This document shows, one piece after another, positions 1 through 10,000 of a stretch of DNA of 64,000 bases. The notes under the pieces were generated by a model. It did no database searches. It saw only the letters and a program-made list of their open reading frames with translations, and was not told the origin of the DNA. A program made the translations under genes and the position numbers. The stretch covers positions 124,001-188,000 of the forward strand of contig JQIT01000004.1 of NCBI GenBank assembly GCA_000830255.1, written 5' to 3'. Source of the DNA: Sulfuricurvum sp. PC08-66 (lineage in GTDB: Bacteria > Campylobacterota > Campylobacteria > Campylobacterales > Sulfurimonadaceae). Numbering within the stretch: position 1 is the first letter of the stretch; each line of letters opens with the position of its first letter.

Positions 1-663
1 AAGCATATCGAGGCCAAATACGGTGCCACGAGCCACGCGATGGTCGAGTCCGCGCTCTATCACATCAAGCTTTTAGAGGATTTGGGCTTCACCTCGATGA
101 AGGTGAGTCTCAAAGCCAGCGACGTTGAGCGTACGGTAGCCGCCTATCGAGAGCTACGTCCCTTGGTCGATTATCCGTTTCATTTGGGTGTGACCGAGGC
201 AGGTACGATTCACCATGCCACTATCAAATCTGCGATTGGATTGGGAGCACTTCTACTTGACGGTATCGGCGATACGATGCGTGTCTCTATCACAGGAGAG
301 CTAGAGGAGGAGATACGCATAGGTCGTGACATCCTCAAAGATGCAGGCGTCGCCAAAGAGGGGGTCAATATCATCTCCTGCCCCACCTGCGCACGGCTAG
401 AGGCAGATTTGGTCTCTGCGGTAGCCATCGTCGAGGAGCGCACGCGCCATATCAAAACGCCCTTGGATATCTCCGTCATGGGGTGCGTGGTCAATGCAAT
501 AGGCGAAGCCAAACACGCCGATGTCGCTATCGCCTACGGCAAAGGCAAGGGACTCATCATGCGCAAAGGCGAAGTGGTCGCCAACCTCGATGAGGCGGAT
601 CTGGTCGAGCGCTTTTTGGCAGAGGTCGAGGATGCCGCCAAGACCAAGGCGCAAGAGTCTTAA
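1..663 (+). CDS. ispG: 4-hydroxy-3-methylbut-2-enyl diphosphate synthase, C-terminal part
   Basis: The reading frame is open from base 1, so the gene's 5' end lies outside the window; 220 codons remain. IspG (GcpE) converts 2-C-methylerythritol cyclodiphosphate to HMBPP in the non-mevalonate isoprenoid pathway using a [4Fe-4S] cluster. Visible family hallmarks are VTEAG and GIGDTMRVS, the cluster motif SCPTCAR, and the third cysteine in [12 protein letters not shown] followed by IAYGKGKG. The stop overlaps the stop of the convergent next gene by 4 bases. Product is clear from these motifs; only the missing N-terminus is unknown. Confidence 0.96.
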   Translation, partial: KHIEAKYGATSHAMVESALYHIKLLEDLGFTSMKVSLKASDVERTVAAYRELRPLVDYPFHLGVTEAGTIHHATIKSAIGLGALLLDGIGDTMRVSITGELEEEIRIGRDILKDAGVAKEGVNIISCPTCARLEADLVSAVAIVEERTRHIKTPLDISVMGCVVNAIGEAKHADVAIAYGKGKGLIMRKGEVVANLDEADLVERFLAEVEDAAKTKAQES

Positions 664-1247
664 CGCTCTTCGTCGAGCGCTTCTAGGGCTTTGCGTAGCG
701 ATTCCAACTCTTCACGGTAGCTTTTGCTATCGCCATACTCGATGAAATTAGCATAGCGTGAGTGCATGCTCTTGATACGTTTGGCATGGCGAATCGGACA
801 CCAAAACTGCTCTGTACGCGCGGAAACTTCACTCACATACGCCATGAGCCCATTGAAGTAGCTGCAATAGAGACAATTTATCTTCTCTAGCGTATTGAGA
901 TAGTCCAATTTATGGCGGTCGTAGGTGATGTAGTCACTGCGTTTGACCTTTTGGATTTTGTAGATGGGGAAGCAAAACCACTGATAAAAGGTGACAACAG
1001 CATCCAAAAAAAGTGCAGGAATGAGCACGCCCCAAATGACAGGCACCGTCAAAAAAAACCATAACGGCGTCGAGAGGATATAGCGCAGAGTGCTAATCTT
1101 ATCCCTTTGATAGCGCTCACGTATCTCTTCGCGTTTTTTGGCAATTTCACAAGCGAAATGGTCATACTCCTCTTGGATTTGGCTCTCTAGTTCACTTTCG
1201 AGCTCCTTTATTTTGGCAATAATGGCATCGATTTTAGGGTGCTGCAT
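660..1247 (-). CDS. conserved membrane-associated protein of unknown function
   Basis: 195 residues, not recognised. The N-terminal ~60 residues are charged and helical, probably coiled coil ([18 protein letters not shown]). Two adjacent hydrophobic stretches follow ([20 protein letters not shown] and neighbours), then a soluble half with scattered Cys ([12 protein letters not shown]). The ATG at 1247 is chosen because AGAGGAG sits 6 bases upstream; a longer reading to 1292 would start upstream of a possible -10 (TATAGT, 1282-1287) and has no ribosome site. Convergent with ispG, divergent from the next gene. Function unknown. Confidence 0.75.
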   Translation of the reverse strand: MQHPKIDAIIAKIKELESELESQIQEEYDHFACEIAKKREEIRERYQRDKISTLRYILSTPLWFFLTVPVIWGVLIPALFLDAVVTFYQWFCFPIYKIQKVKRSDYITYDRHKLDYLNTLEKINCLYCSYFNGLMAYVSEVSARTEQFWCPIRHAKRIKSMHSRYANFIEYGDSKSYREELESLRKALEALDEER

Positions 1248-1354
1248 GAGTGGCTCCTCTTGGGCGTAGTAGTAGGTGCATACTATATCCAAAGCCTATA
1301 ACAAGAGCGTCATTTAGGCTACAATTGCACTACTTATTTTCTAAAAGGTCTTGA

Positions 1355-2431
1355 ATGGACGCAACGCTTTTTGCGCAAATTGACAAACAAATACACCACG
1401 CCGCCTCCAAATTCAAAACCCTGCAAGTTGCCATCGACGCCCCCTCTTTGCAACTGCAATATGCACTCAAATCTGAACAACGTTTCCACTCTGCAAGTGC
1501 AGGCAAACTTATGACATCGGTGCTCATCATGCGAGCGGTGGAGCGTGGCAAAACGACCCTAGAGACCAAAGTGACCAGCATTTTAGGTACGCGCAGGGTC
1601 GAGGGACTTTTCCTCTACAAAGGCATCGATTATGCAACAAAAGTGACCCTAGAACACCTCCTAAGCCACACCTCAGGGGTCAACGACTACTTCGCGGGCA
1701 AAAGCAACGTCAAGCCTACCTTTGTCAAAAGCCTCCTAACTAATAGCAACCATTTTTTTACCCCCGATGAGCTCATCGCCTACACACGCGACCACCAAAG
1801 CGCCGTAGGTCGCCCCAACGAGAAATTTTTCTACTCCGATACAGGGTATGTACTTTTGGGCTTGGTCATCGAGACCCTCTATGGCAAAAGTTTTGCCACC
1901 GTACTCAAAGAGGAGCTTTTCACACCGCTCAAAATGACCAACTCCTGCCTCTGTTTCTACGATGAGATGTTCGATGCCGATGCCTTGGCGCCTTTGCGCG
2001 TCGAGGGTGTCGATGTGCACACTTTCAAGAGCCTCTCGTGTGACTTTTCAGGGGGCGGACTCTCCACAACTGCGCATGATTTGTCGCTCTTTTTGCGCGC
2101 GATGGCGCAGGGAGCGCTTTTGACTGAGTATTCGCTCATTCAGATGCGCCGCTTTGAGCATAAATTTCATCTAGGGATGTTCTACGGCTTGGGGCTGATG
2201 CAGTTGCGCTTTGAAAAATTTTTCTTTTTGTTGCGCGGACTTCCACGCCTCGAAGGGCATTTGGGTGTGACGGGTGTACACGCATGGTACGACCCCCAAA
2301 CCTTCGATACTTATGTGCTCAATGTGGGCGATACGCGCGACGTACCTCGAAGTTTTCGTCTGCTTATCAAGCTCGTCGATATGGTCAAAAAAGCGCATAA
2401 AAAAAGTACGCATTCTACGCCTCAAAGCTAA
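1355..2431 (+). CDS. serine beta-lactamase-like hydrolase (class C / penicillin-binding fold)
   Basis: 358 residues of the beta-lactamase/transpeptidase-like fold. The active-site SxxK is S48-A-G-K51. A Y-S-D motif at 160-162 stands where class C enzymes have Y-x-N, and H302-L-G near the C-terminus takes the KTG position. LEHLLSHTSGV is typical of the Beta-lactamase (Pfam) family, which includes esterases and D-aminopeptidases as well as lactamases. No signal peptide is evident, so a periplasmic resistance enzyme is unlikely; substrate unknown. A possible -10 (TACAAT, 1320-1325) precedes it. dnaB follows 43 bases downstream. Confidence 0.85.
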   Translation: MDATLFAQIDKQIHHAASKFKTLQVAIDAPSLQLQYALKSEQRFHSASAGKLMTSVLIMRAVERGKTTLETKVTSILGTRRVEGLFLYKGIDYATKVTLEHLLSHTSGVNDYFAGKSNVKPTFVKSLLTNSNHFFTPDELIAYTRDHQSAVGRPNEKFFYSDTGYVLLGLVIETLYGKSFATVLKEELFTPLKMTNSCLCFYDEMFDADALAPLRVEGVDVHTFKSLSCDFSGGGLSTTAHDLSLFLRAMAQGALLTEYSLIQMRRFEHKFHLGMFYGLGLMQLRFEKFFFLLRGLPRLEGHLGVTGVHAWYDPQTFDTYVLNVGDTRDVPRSFRLLIKLVDMVKKAHKKSTHSTPQS

Positions 2432-2474
2432 TAAAAGCTAAAATAACACCACTATTTTTGAAGGTGTCATACGC

Positions 2475-3917
2475 ATGGAAGAGTCTCTCTATAACCTCAA
2501 TATCGAACGTGCAGTCCTAAGCTCTATCCTTTTCGATGCGGGGCAGTACGAAGCCATTAGCGAAAAGCTTGCAGTAGGCGATTTTTATCTACCAGCACAC
2601 CAAAACATCTACAAAGCGATGGGCATCCTACACAAAAAAGAGCAGCCTATCGATATGGAGTTTGTCAAGCACGAGCTTGTGCGCAACAACCACTTCGATG
2701 AAAATGCCCTCCTAGAGATTCTCGCCGCCAACCCCATCTCCAACACCACCGCCTACGTCAAAGAGATAAAAGATATGGGGATGAAGCGTAACCTCATTAC
2801 GCTTGCCACCCAAATCAAACAGGTCACTATCGAGCAAAACCTCGATGCCAACGAAGTGGCAGATATGGTCGAGAAGAAGCTCTTTGAGATTACCCAAGAC
2901 AACATGCAGTTGGATTTCAAAGATGGTGAAGAGGTCGCCGTCGATACGCTCGATTTTATCAAGCGCATGAAAGATCGAGGGGTCAATCAACTCGTCGGGG
3001 TCGATACAGGTTTTGCAGATCTCAACAAAATGACCACAGGCTTTGGCGAGGGGGATCTCATCATCGTAGCGGCACGTCCTGCCATGGGGAAAACCGCCTT
3101 TGCCCTTAACATCATGCTCAATTTGTTGCGCAAGGGCAAAGGGGTCGCCTTCTTCTCTTTGGAGATGCCAGCTGAACAGCTCATGCTGCGTGTCTTGGCG
3201 GCAGATACCAGTATCCCACTCCAAAATTTGCGTACGGGAAACGTAGGCGAGATGGAGTGGCCCAAGCTCAACAATGCACTAAATTTTTTCGAAAAGAGCG
3301 CTCTTTTTGTCGATGACCAAGGCTCTCTCAACATCGCGCAACTGCGAAGCAAACTGCGCAAACTCAAAGTCAAACACCCCGAAGTAGAGCTAGCCATCGT
3401 CGACTACTTGCAAATCATGGCATCCACAGGTACGCGCGACCGTCACGCAGAGGTGAGTGAGATTTCACGTGGACTCAAAATGCTAGCCCGTGAACTCAAA
3501 ATGCCTATCATCGCCCTCTCACAGCTCAATCGAAGCCTCGAAAGTCGCAACGACAAACGCCCAATGCTCAGCGATATTCGTGAATCAGGCGCTATCGAGC
3601 AAGATGCCGACATCATCATGTTCGTCTACCGCGAAGATGTCTACCTCTACAAGGAGGAGAAAGAGCGCGAAAAAGCGGCGAAAAAAGAGGGCAAAGATAA
3701 AGAATTTAAATCTACCTACGTCGAAAAGGATGTCGAAGAGGCAGAGATTATCATTGGCAAACAGCGTAACGGTCCTACAGGGCATATCAAGCTCAAATTC
3801 CACAAAAGTATCACGCGTTTTGCCGATGAACATGCTCTCACCGTAGAGCATGTCTACAAGCCAGAGGCGCAGATGCAGGGCATACCCAACGAATCTATCT
3901 CAATGAGCGTATTGTAG
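2475..3917 (+). CDS. dnaB: replicative DNA helicase DnaB
   Basis: 480 residues, normal length for DnaB. The N-terminal primase-interaction domain (NIERAVLSSILFD) is followed by the RecA-like motor with Walker A ARPAMGKTAFALN at about 199-211 and Walker B LAIVDYLQIM, then SREISRGLKMLA-type and SQLNRSLESR motifs. It unwinds DNA at the replication fork as a hexamer. A lysine/glutamate-rich insert (YLYKEEKEREKAAKKEGKD) lies before the C-terminal beta strands (GKQRNGPTG). No intein. ATG preceded by GAAGGTG. Confidence 0.97.
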   Translation: MEESLYNLNIERAVLSSILFDAGQYEAISEKLAVGDFYLPAHQNIYKAMGILHKKEQPIDMEFVKHELVRNNHFDENALLEILAANPISNTTAYVKEIKDMGMKRNLITLATQIKQVTIEQNLDANEVADMVEKKLFEITQDNMQLDFKDGEEVAVDTLDFIKRMKDRGVNQLVGVDTGFADLNKMTTGFGEGDLIIVAARPAMGKTAFALNIMLNLLRKGKGVAFFSLEMPAEQLMLRVLAADTSIPLQNLRTGNVGEMEWPKLNNALNFFEKSALFVDDQGSLNIAQLRSKLRKLKVKHPEVELAIVDYLQIMASTGTRDRHAEVSEISRGLKMLARELKMPIIALSQLNRSLESRNDKRPMLSDIRESGAIEQDADIIMFVYREDVYLYKEEKEREKAAKKEGKDKEFKSTYVEKDVEEAEIIIGKQRNGPTGHIKLKFHKSITRFADEHALTVEHVYKPEAQMQGIPNESISMSVL

Positions 3918-3920
3918 TAC

Positions 3921-4409
3921 TCAAATAGCCATCGGGTCGTCCGTAGGCTCTATCTCCTCAAAATCCTCTACAATGCGTCCGAACATACGTTGGGTCGCTT
4001 GGGCTTTGGCAATGAACCCATCCAAAATAGGTTTGCTTGCAGGAAAGGCTTGACCCATCTCCTCAAACATCAAAATACGCCCGTTGATATGACGACTCGT
4101 CACATCAAAAATCTCCTGCAACGTCGCTCTTGTCGTGGTGTGACGCATCAAATTTCGCAACATATTTTTGCGCTCTTTGATGGGCAAAGAGTAGTCCAAC
4201 TCATCGGCGATACGTTTCAAATCGATACGGGTGAGATAGACACCTGAAATCGAAGGAGCCAAGAGCCGTTTTTGTAGCTCTTGAATGTAGTGTGGGATTT
4301 GCGTCTCATCTTCTGTGCTTTGAGCATCGGCATTGGCTTCGGGATTGATACAACTCTCGGCGATAAGCTTGTCGAACTCTTGACGTAAATCTTTATAATT
4401 GTCATTCAT
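3921..4409 (-). CDS. hypothetical protein, last gene of the Psr-type operon
   Basis: 162 residues, soluble and acidic at both ends, predicted mainly helical. I do not recognise it. A disordered-looking N-terminal 50 residues (INPEANADAQSTEDE) precedes a helical region with many Arg/Leu heptads (MLRNLMRHTTTRATLQEIFDV). No cysteines beyond one near the N-terminus and no cofactor motif. It begins 2 bases after the end of the AroE-like gene, so it is probably the last cistron of the minus-strand unit starting at 11994, though this does not prove a role with it. It ends 3 bases from the dnaB stop. Confidence 0.7.
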   Translation of the reverse strand: MNDNYKDLRQEFDKLIAESCINPEANADAQSTEDETQIPHYIQELQKRLLAPSISGVYLTRIDLKRIADELDYSLPIKERKNMLRNLMRHTTTRATLQEIFDVTSRHINGRILMFEEMGQAFPASKPILDGFIAKAQATQRMFGRIVEDFEEIEPTDDPMAI

Positions 4410-4411
4410 CG

Positions 4412-5245
4412 TTAACTCCTAGGAAATGGGGTAGGTAAATTTTGGGGTGTAGCGCCAAACCACACTGTCGCATGGTGGGCAAAGAGCGCGGGGGCAATCG
4501 ATGCAAAGCCTATATAGCTACCCCCGTTGCGAGAAGCGAATTTTTCAAAGAGCGAGGGTGTTGCGCTTTTGTTGTAGGCAAAATCGACCCACGTCATGGC
4601 GCTGGCGCACGTCACATCGACAAAAGCGTCGTGCGCATAGGCACCTGCTGTAGTGGCATTTAGGGCTACATCAAAGCCCTCTAGTACCACAGGAATATCA
4701 CGAGTTGCGCGCGCAATATCGACACGTAGGCGTTGCAGTGGTAGCGAATGTATGAGCTGCATCGCACTCTCAACACGCTCCACATACAAAACCGCCTCGA
4801 CCACGTCACTCTTTTCGAGTTCCCACAAAAGCGCTTTGGCCATTTTGCCCGCGCCAAAAATCGCAATGCGTCGATGCGACAGCACTGGCAATGAGGCTAG
4901 GAGTGCTTTGGGCGTCACCAAATATCCCTCCATCTTCCCCTCGACGATGACGCACCCATCGACCATCTCTGCTTGCTTTGCCTCTGGAGTGAGAGTCTCC
5001 ATCGATCGTAAAGCAGTGTGAGCATAAGCGGCATCGATCATCGCGCCTTTGAGCTGTGAGCGCTTCATCCCATCGAGGGTGAAGTGCATATCCTCCGCGC
5101 GAATATTGAGTCCCACCATCGCCGCGTTGTAACCATTGGCTTTGAACCCTTGCGTCATTGCGTGCGGGATACTCGATGTGGTCGCCATCGATGCGATATA
5201 CCCCAAAAGAAGTGTCTCTTTGTCTATAAAAGCTCTATTTTCCAT
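4412..5245 (-). CDS. shikimate dehydrogenase-like (AroE-fold) NAD(P)-binding protein, degenerate
   Basis: 277 residues with AroE-like architecture: an N-terminal SSIPHAMTQGFKANGYN segment resembling the SxSPxxHNxxF substrate loop, then a Rossmann domain with AIFGAGKMAKALLWELE and NATTAGAY (cf. NATxxG). The AroE catalytic Lys motif (NVTxPxK) and the NTDGxG Asp motif are not recognisable, so activity as the standard AroE is doubtful. GGGGACTAC precedes the ATG and the gene overlaps the upstream Fe-S gene by 11 bases. Probably a diverged paralogue acting with the neighbouring Fe-S protein; function unknown. Confidence 0.6.
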   Translation of the reverse strand: MENRAFIDKETLLLGYIASMATTSSIPHAMTQGFKANGYNAAMVGLNIRAEDMHFTLDGMKRSQLKGAMIDAAYAHTALRSMETLTPEAKQAEMVDGCVIVEGKMEGYLVTPKALLASLPVLSHRRIAIFGAGKMAKALLWELEKSDVVEAVLYVERVESAMQLIHSLPLQRLRVDIARATRDIPVVLEGFDVALNATTAGAYAHDAFVDVTCASAMTWVDFAYNKSATPSLFEKFASRNGGSYIGFASIAPALFAHHATVWFGATPQNLPTPFPRS

Positions 5246-6332
5246 GTAGTCCCCACAACTCTTTGGCTTCGTCCTCTTCGATTTGGCATCGAGCGCATGT
5301 CACCTCGCCCCCTTTGTAGTGGAAATAGGTACCGCACTCATTGCACAGACGCACCGTAAAGGCGACCAAATTTTGGGTAGCTGGTGCAAAAAAGTGCCCT
5401 ATATCGAACCCCTCTTTGAGCGTGATGGCTTTGGGTTCACACACATCGTGACACAGATGACACTTGAGGCACAGCGAGGCATCGAAAGTAATCTTGGAGG
5501 CTTTATAGTCGCTTTTGAGTGCTTGCGTGGGGCAGACGCGGTAGCACATTTGACACGCCGTACACAACGATGCATCGATACGTTTGTCCGAAATGAAGTG
5601 CACTTCGCCCCCATCGACCACGTGTAGCACCTCTGGCGTTGGGGTACGTTTGAGTGCGGTGAGCAAAATTTTGCGTTTGTCAGGGAACTGCTTGTTGCGT
5701 ATTTGCGCTACATCGATGGTATCGAGCGCGAAGGCTTTGAGCGTATCGGGGTCGATATCGACCGCTTTGTCGAAATTCGCTTTGGCGTGCACGATATTTT
5801 TGAGCGTGATTTTTTCCAAAAATTCGCGTCGATTGGAGGAAGCGCTACCCTCTGGCATATAGGGCGCTTGGGTGAAATGCAATCGATGAGGAGATTGCAT
5901 CGCATCCAAGAGATACTCTACGCTCTCGATGGTGGTGTCGATATGCGCTTTGAGCGCCCATTCACAGCTACTACACCCTGCGGTATCGAGCACCACATCG
6001 CTACGCAAAAGTGCCAATCCTAGCAGATGCTCTTCGTTAAGCGCTGCCAAACAGGGGATATTTTTGCGGCATGAAAGGAGTGGTTGTTCTGCTTGGACAA
6101 TCTCAAAGAAAAAATCGGTCGCATTAAAAGCGCTCATCGACCACGCTTGCGTAGGACAACTCCCCATACACGCCCCACACCCTACACATGCGCTAGGCAA
6201 TACGGCAGGTAGATTGGTGATGCTCTCGATAGTGATAGCCGAAGTGGGACACACCCCTACACAGGCATCGCACGAAGCACTTTTGGCAAGTGTACGCACG
6301 CATTTGTAACTGGCAAGTTCTAAATCAAACAC
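5235..6332 (-). CDS. multi-cluster 4Fe-4S ferredoxin-type protein
   Basis: 365 residues, GTG start overlapping the TorD stop by one base. Cysteine groups are visible at C21-x2-C-x3-C-P, CVGCGACMGSCP (from C49), CTACQMCYRVCP and CLKCHLCHDVCEP, suggesting about four [4Fe-4S] clusters, plus a C-terminal CxxC...CxxC zinc-ribbon-like pair (CNECG, CARC). A central Cys pair in CSSCEW is extra. No signal peptide or membrane segment, so it is probably a cytoplasmic electron carrier or maturation factor for the molybdoenzyme encoded upstream. Similar proteins accompany Psr- and Nap-like operons, but the exact partner is not evident. Confidence 0.82.
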   Translation of the reverse strand: MFDLELASYKCVRTLAKSASCDACVGVCPTSAITIESITNLPAVLPSACVGCGACMGSCPTQAWSMSAFNATDFFFEIVQAEQPLLSCRKNIPCLAALNEEHLLGLALLRSDVVLDTAGCSSCEWALKAHIDTTIESVEYLLDAMQSPHRLHFTQAPYMPEGSASSNRREFLEKITLKNIVHAKANFDKAVDIDPDTLKAFALDTIDVAQIRNKQFPDKRKILLTALKRTPTPEVLHVVDGGEVHFISDKRIDASLCTACQMCYRVCPTQALKSDYKASKITFDASLCLKCHLCHDVCEPKAITLKEGFDIGHFFAPATQNLVAFTVRLCNECGTYFHYKGGEVTCARCQIEEDEAKELWGLHGK

Positions 6333-6967
6333 TAGGCAATCGTAGCAGAGGTCAATGTTTCATTATCAGAGAGCAAAAATTCCAATGCCATATCGCATGC
6401 ATCGTGATAGAGCGGTGTACTTGCCTCATATTTGGCGGCGATGAGATAGTGCGGCGCCCACTGCAAGAGGTGTTTGTTGAGGAAGGTGTGTTGCGCTTCG
6501 ATGAGTGCTGTGACCGCTTGCGCATCATCGCTCTCTTGCGCTTTGGCTTGCGCCTCAACAAGATGGTGCATAAACTCCAACTCTACACCAATATGGTCTG
6601 CACTCACCACACGTGCTACGTCGTAATCAACCACGAAATCGTATTGGCTGTACATATCGGTGACGGGATTTGCGCCCCCTGTTTCGACCATTTGGTCGTC
6701 ACGCATATAGAAACTCTCATAGGGAATAAGGTGCAAAAGCGAAAGATTGGAAAAATCAGGATTGAAATGGGTATCGAGCAGTTCACTGATTTTGAGACGA
6801 TTAAAGGGTTCCCATGTTGAGAGATTGGGAAAAAATTCAAGCATGCTGGTGTCACTGCGTAGCGTTTGCAACAAGCTAGCATCCAACTCTTGTAATAATA
6901 GTCTCGAAAGTAGTGCGTAGAGATTGCTACGTGCAGTAAGCAACTCACGGTTCATCGCGTAAGTCAT
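6332..6967 (-). CDS. TorD/DmsD-family molybdoenzyme maturation chaperone
   Basis: 211 residues, all-helical, with the family's N-terminal RSNLYALLSRLLLQ and the SADHIGVELEFMHHL segment. These cytoplasmic chaperones bind the Tat signal of a specific DMSO-reductase-family enzyme and hold it for cofactor insertion; the Tat-exported catalytic subunit next to it is the obvious client. The ATG at 6967 has AGGA 6 bases upstream; a TTG one codon earlier is less likely. Two hairpins separate it from the catalytic gene (7000-7056). Confidence 0.85.
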   Translation of the reverse strand: MTYAMNRELLTARSNLYALLSRLLLQELDASLLQTLRSDTSMLEFFPNLSTWEPFNRLKISELLDTHFNPDFSNLSLLHLIPYESFYMRDDQMVETGGANPVTDMYSQYDFVVDYDVARVVSADHIGVELEFMHHLVEAQAKAQESDDAQAVTALIEAQHTFLNKHLLQWAPHYLIAAKYEASTPLYHDACDMALEFLLSDNETLTSATIA

Positions 6968-6999
6968 CAAAAATCCTAAAAAAAGTGTGGTGGATTATA

Positions 7000-7056
7000 G
7001 GCAAGCAGGCTTAATGCCTACTTGCCAATGTGGATTAGCAAAGCTTATTTGCTAAT
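7000..7056 (-). promoter_or_regulatory. two tandem hairpins between the molybdoenzyme gene and its chaperone
   Basis: Reading the minus strand, ATTAGCAAA-(5)-TTTGCTAAT (7034-7056) covers the end of the catalytic gene. Then GGCAAGTAGGC pairs with GCCTGCTTGCC around a 5-base loop (7000-7026, one mismatch). A T-rich run follows only after about a dozen bases, so this is more likely an mRNA-stabilising or partially terminating element than a full terminator; it could set the chaperone level below that of the enzyme. Confidence 0.55.
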
Positions 7057-10000
7057 TTTGACAGCGTATGCTTTGTCAGAGAGTGATACCCAAGGACGTT
7101 TGATGTGACGTGGGCGTCTAATTGTAGAGTTTTCATCCAAACCGCGTGTGAGTTGATCTCTCCACGCTTGGTAAGTTTTGAAATTGTTCTCGTAGTTGAC
7201 ATGAATGTCACCGATTTTGTCACCTGGTTGTGCAGGCTCTAGAAGCACTTTTTGGTGCCAGCAGTGCATACCAGATACTGGGTCTGGATGAGCAGGAGCC
7301 ACAGCATTTTGCCATGAACCTGATAGTCCATCCCACCAAACATTGTCGTAGTCTTTGTTGTATTCGGCAAACTGCCAAGGTTTCATCGGTTTGAGTCCCT
7401 CAAGGTATTTGAGTTTGCCCACTTTGCCGTCCATCTCGATAGAGGCCAAAGGTGCACCAAATCCGATGACACCCAATTTACCACCGAAGTGCGGCGTATG
7501 TTGCGCTTGTGCACCTGAGTTTTCGACTGCTTCGTTGATGAAGTCTGGATTGCTCAAATCTTTGGGCGCTTTTTGGTATTGGACAGGATTGTCTTGAACA
7601 CCATTAGGGATATCGATGCTGTTTGTCAACTTCCAGCGTCCACCGTGGTGTGAACACGCCAAGGTACCAGGTAATACACCCTCTGTAGGTACTGCCATCG
7701 CGACGAAATAGCCGCTATCGAGTCCTGAAACAGAGTCTTTGATACGTACACGAATCGCGTCACCACGTTTGAAACCTAGACGTTTTGCATCGCCCGTAGC
7801 AATCCAAATAGGGTCATGGTTTTGGCTAATCTCCATCAAGTGTTTGGAGTTCGCACTACGTGTATGAATGTTGTACGGCAAACGGAATACGGTGTTCAAT
7901 GCAAACGCATTTTTCTCACCCTGCTCATTTACCTCAGTCATATACTTGTGGTTGACATGCGATACGATGTGAACCATCTTCTCTTTCTCTTTCTCATTAC
8001 GTGGATAGAAGGGGATAGAGTACTCTTGCCATTTCCAATCCTCGAACAACCACTCAACAAAGAAGTCAAGTTTTTTGTCCAACGTAGCAAAACCTTCCAT
8101 TTTTTTGCCATCGACTTCGATACCAATCGGTGTCGCTTTGCCGTGAGCGTGTGCAGTAATAACACCTGTACGTTTGTTCGTAGTCGTTTCTGCTTTGGGA
8201 TACTTATGACCATGTGTCACATAGTTGCCCTCTGCATCCTCTTTGAGAGGGCGCTCTTGCGCACTGTAGATATTCTCTTCCTCTGTCCAAGTACCATGAT
8301 CTCGCATGTACTCATAGACAGGATACTCTGCATCTTTGTACTTAGGATTTGCATAAGCAGTTTTGCGTAGATTGGGGAGGTTATCTCCAAAAGCCGCATC
8401 GTACCACTCTGCAATAGTGACAGGTTTACCTGGGTGTTTTTTGGACTCCCAGTGCTGTTTGATGCCCAATGAACCATCTTTATCGACGTAGTTCACGACC
8501 AAGTCAATCCAGAACTCATTCTCTTCCCACACTTCGCCAAGACCCGCTTTGATGTGCGCTTCGAGTGTCGCACGGATAGGATTTTTGGCTCTCCATCCAG
8601 ACTTTTCAAGTGCTACACGTAGTACGGGCTGACGGAACGAGGTCCAGCGTGCAGGATAGGTCGCTTCAGAGTGTTGATCATGACGCTCCCCTGCAAGTCC
8701 CACTGGAAGCACATAATCGACATACCAGTTGGTCTCTGACCATGTGGGAGAGAGATTGAAGGTAAGCTCCATTTTCTCTTCATCTTTAAGTACATCAAGC
8801 CATCTAAATCCATCTGGATTGATCCAAACAGGATTGTACATACGAGGTGCATAAACAGCTAGTTTGGTAGGTACGTTAAGACCACGTGCTTTCCATTTAT
8901 CTTGCCACGCTTTATCGGTCAAAAGGTGTGGCAATAAGTAACTCATCTCATAAGTAGAAAGTGGCCATTCTGGTGGCCATGTAAGCTCATTCCAAACGTC
9001 TACTTTTTTGACATTGCCTTGACCTACTGTCGCTCTACCGCCTTTGCCTGCTACAGAGATAACGTGCCAGTGGTGGAAGAAGGTACCACCCTCTGGACCA
9101 ATCGCTCCACGAAGTGCCAACGCCAAATAACCTGCACGTCCAGACATCCAACCCCCACGGTTACCCGCAGCAGTCGCACGCCAGAAATAGGTCGATACCG
9201 CAGTACCTGCCCAGATGAACATATCATAGAGCGCCTCTAGGCGGTCTTTGGGGATATGTGTCTCTTGAGATGCATAGTCGAGTGTATAGGGAGAGTAAAG
9301 CTCTTGCAACACTGCCAAGAAGGTATCAAAATCATTTTTAGTAGGTACGCTTTTGATATAACCAAGCTCGACGAGTTTGTTGAGGAACTTTTTGTTGTCC
9401 ATCATCACTTCCCAGTTCACCCAACGACGCACGAACTCACGATTGACTTGACCTTCAGACAAGATACGGTTGACCAAGTAGAGATAGACCACTGGCTCAG
9501 TACCTGGCCATGCAGCTATCCACAAATCTGCCATACCTGCTGAGTTGGACATACGTGGATCCATAACGACCAATTTTGCACCCTTTTTGCGTGCATCAGC
9601 AATAAAACCTGCTGATTGTTGGAAGTAGTGACCCGCATCTGCCGCGTGTGATGAGTTCAAAAAGATGAGCTTCGCATTTGCCCAATCTGGACTGGTACGG
9701 TCATCGTTTGCCCATTGAATCGTAGGAGTACGACCGTTTGCAGAACAGATATTGGTGTGAGAGTTGTAGGAGTCTACACCCAAAGTATTCCATACCATAG
9801 GAGTAAAACCATTCTCATTAGGGCGACCTACGTGGTACATAACCATTTTGCGTGAGAGCTCATCCCCTTTTGCGATAGTATCGTGCATTTTTTTGCCGAT
9901 AGTCGAAAGCGCCTCATCCCATGTTGTACGTACCCATTTACCCTCACCACGTTTACTGCCTTCAGCACGTTTGAGTGGGAAAGGAATACGGTCTGGGTCA

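Noticed and set aside
210-512. Long open frames opposite many real genes, for example under ispG and dnaB
   Set aside because: They are shadows of GC-biased codon use in the true frame, without ribosome sites or recognisable protein features.
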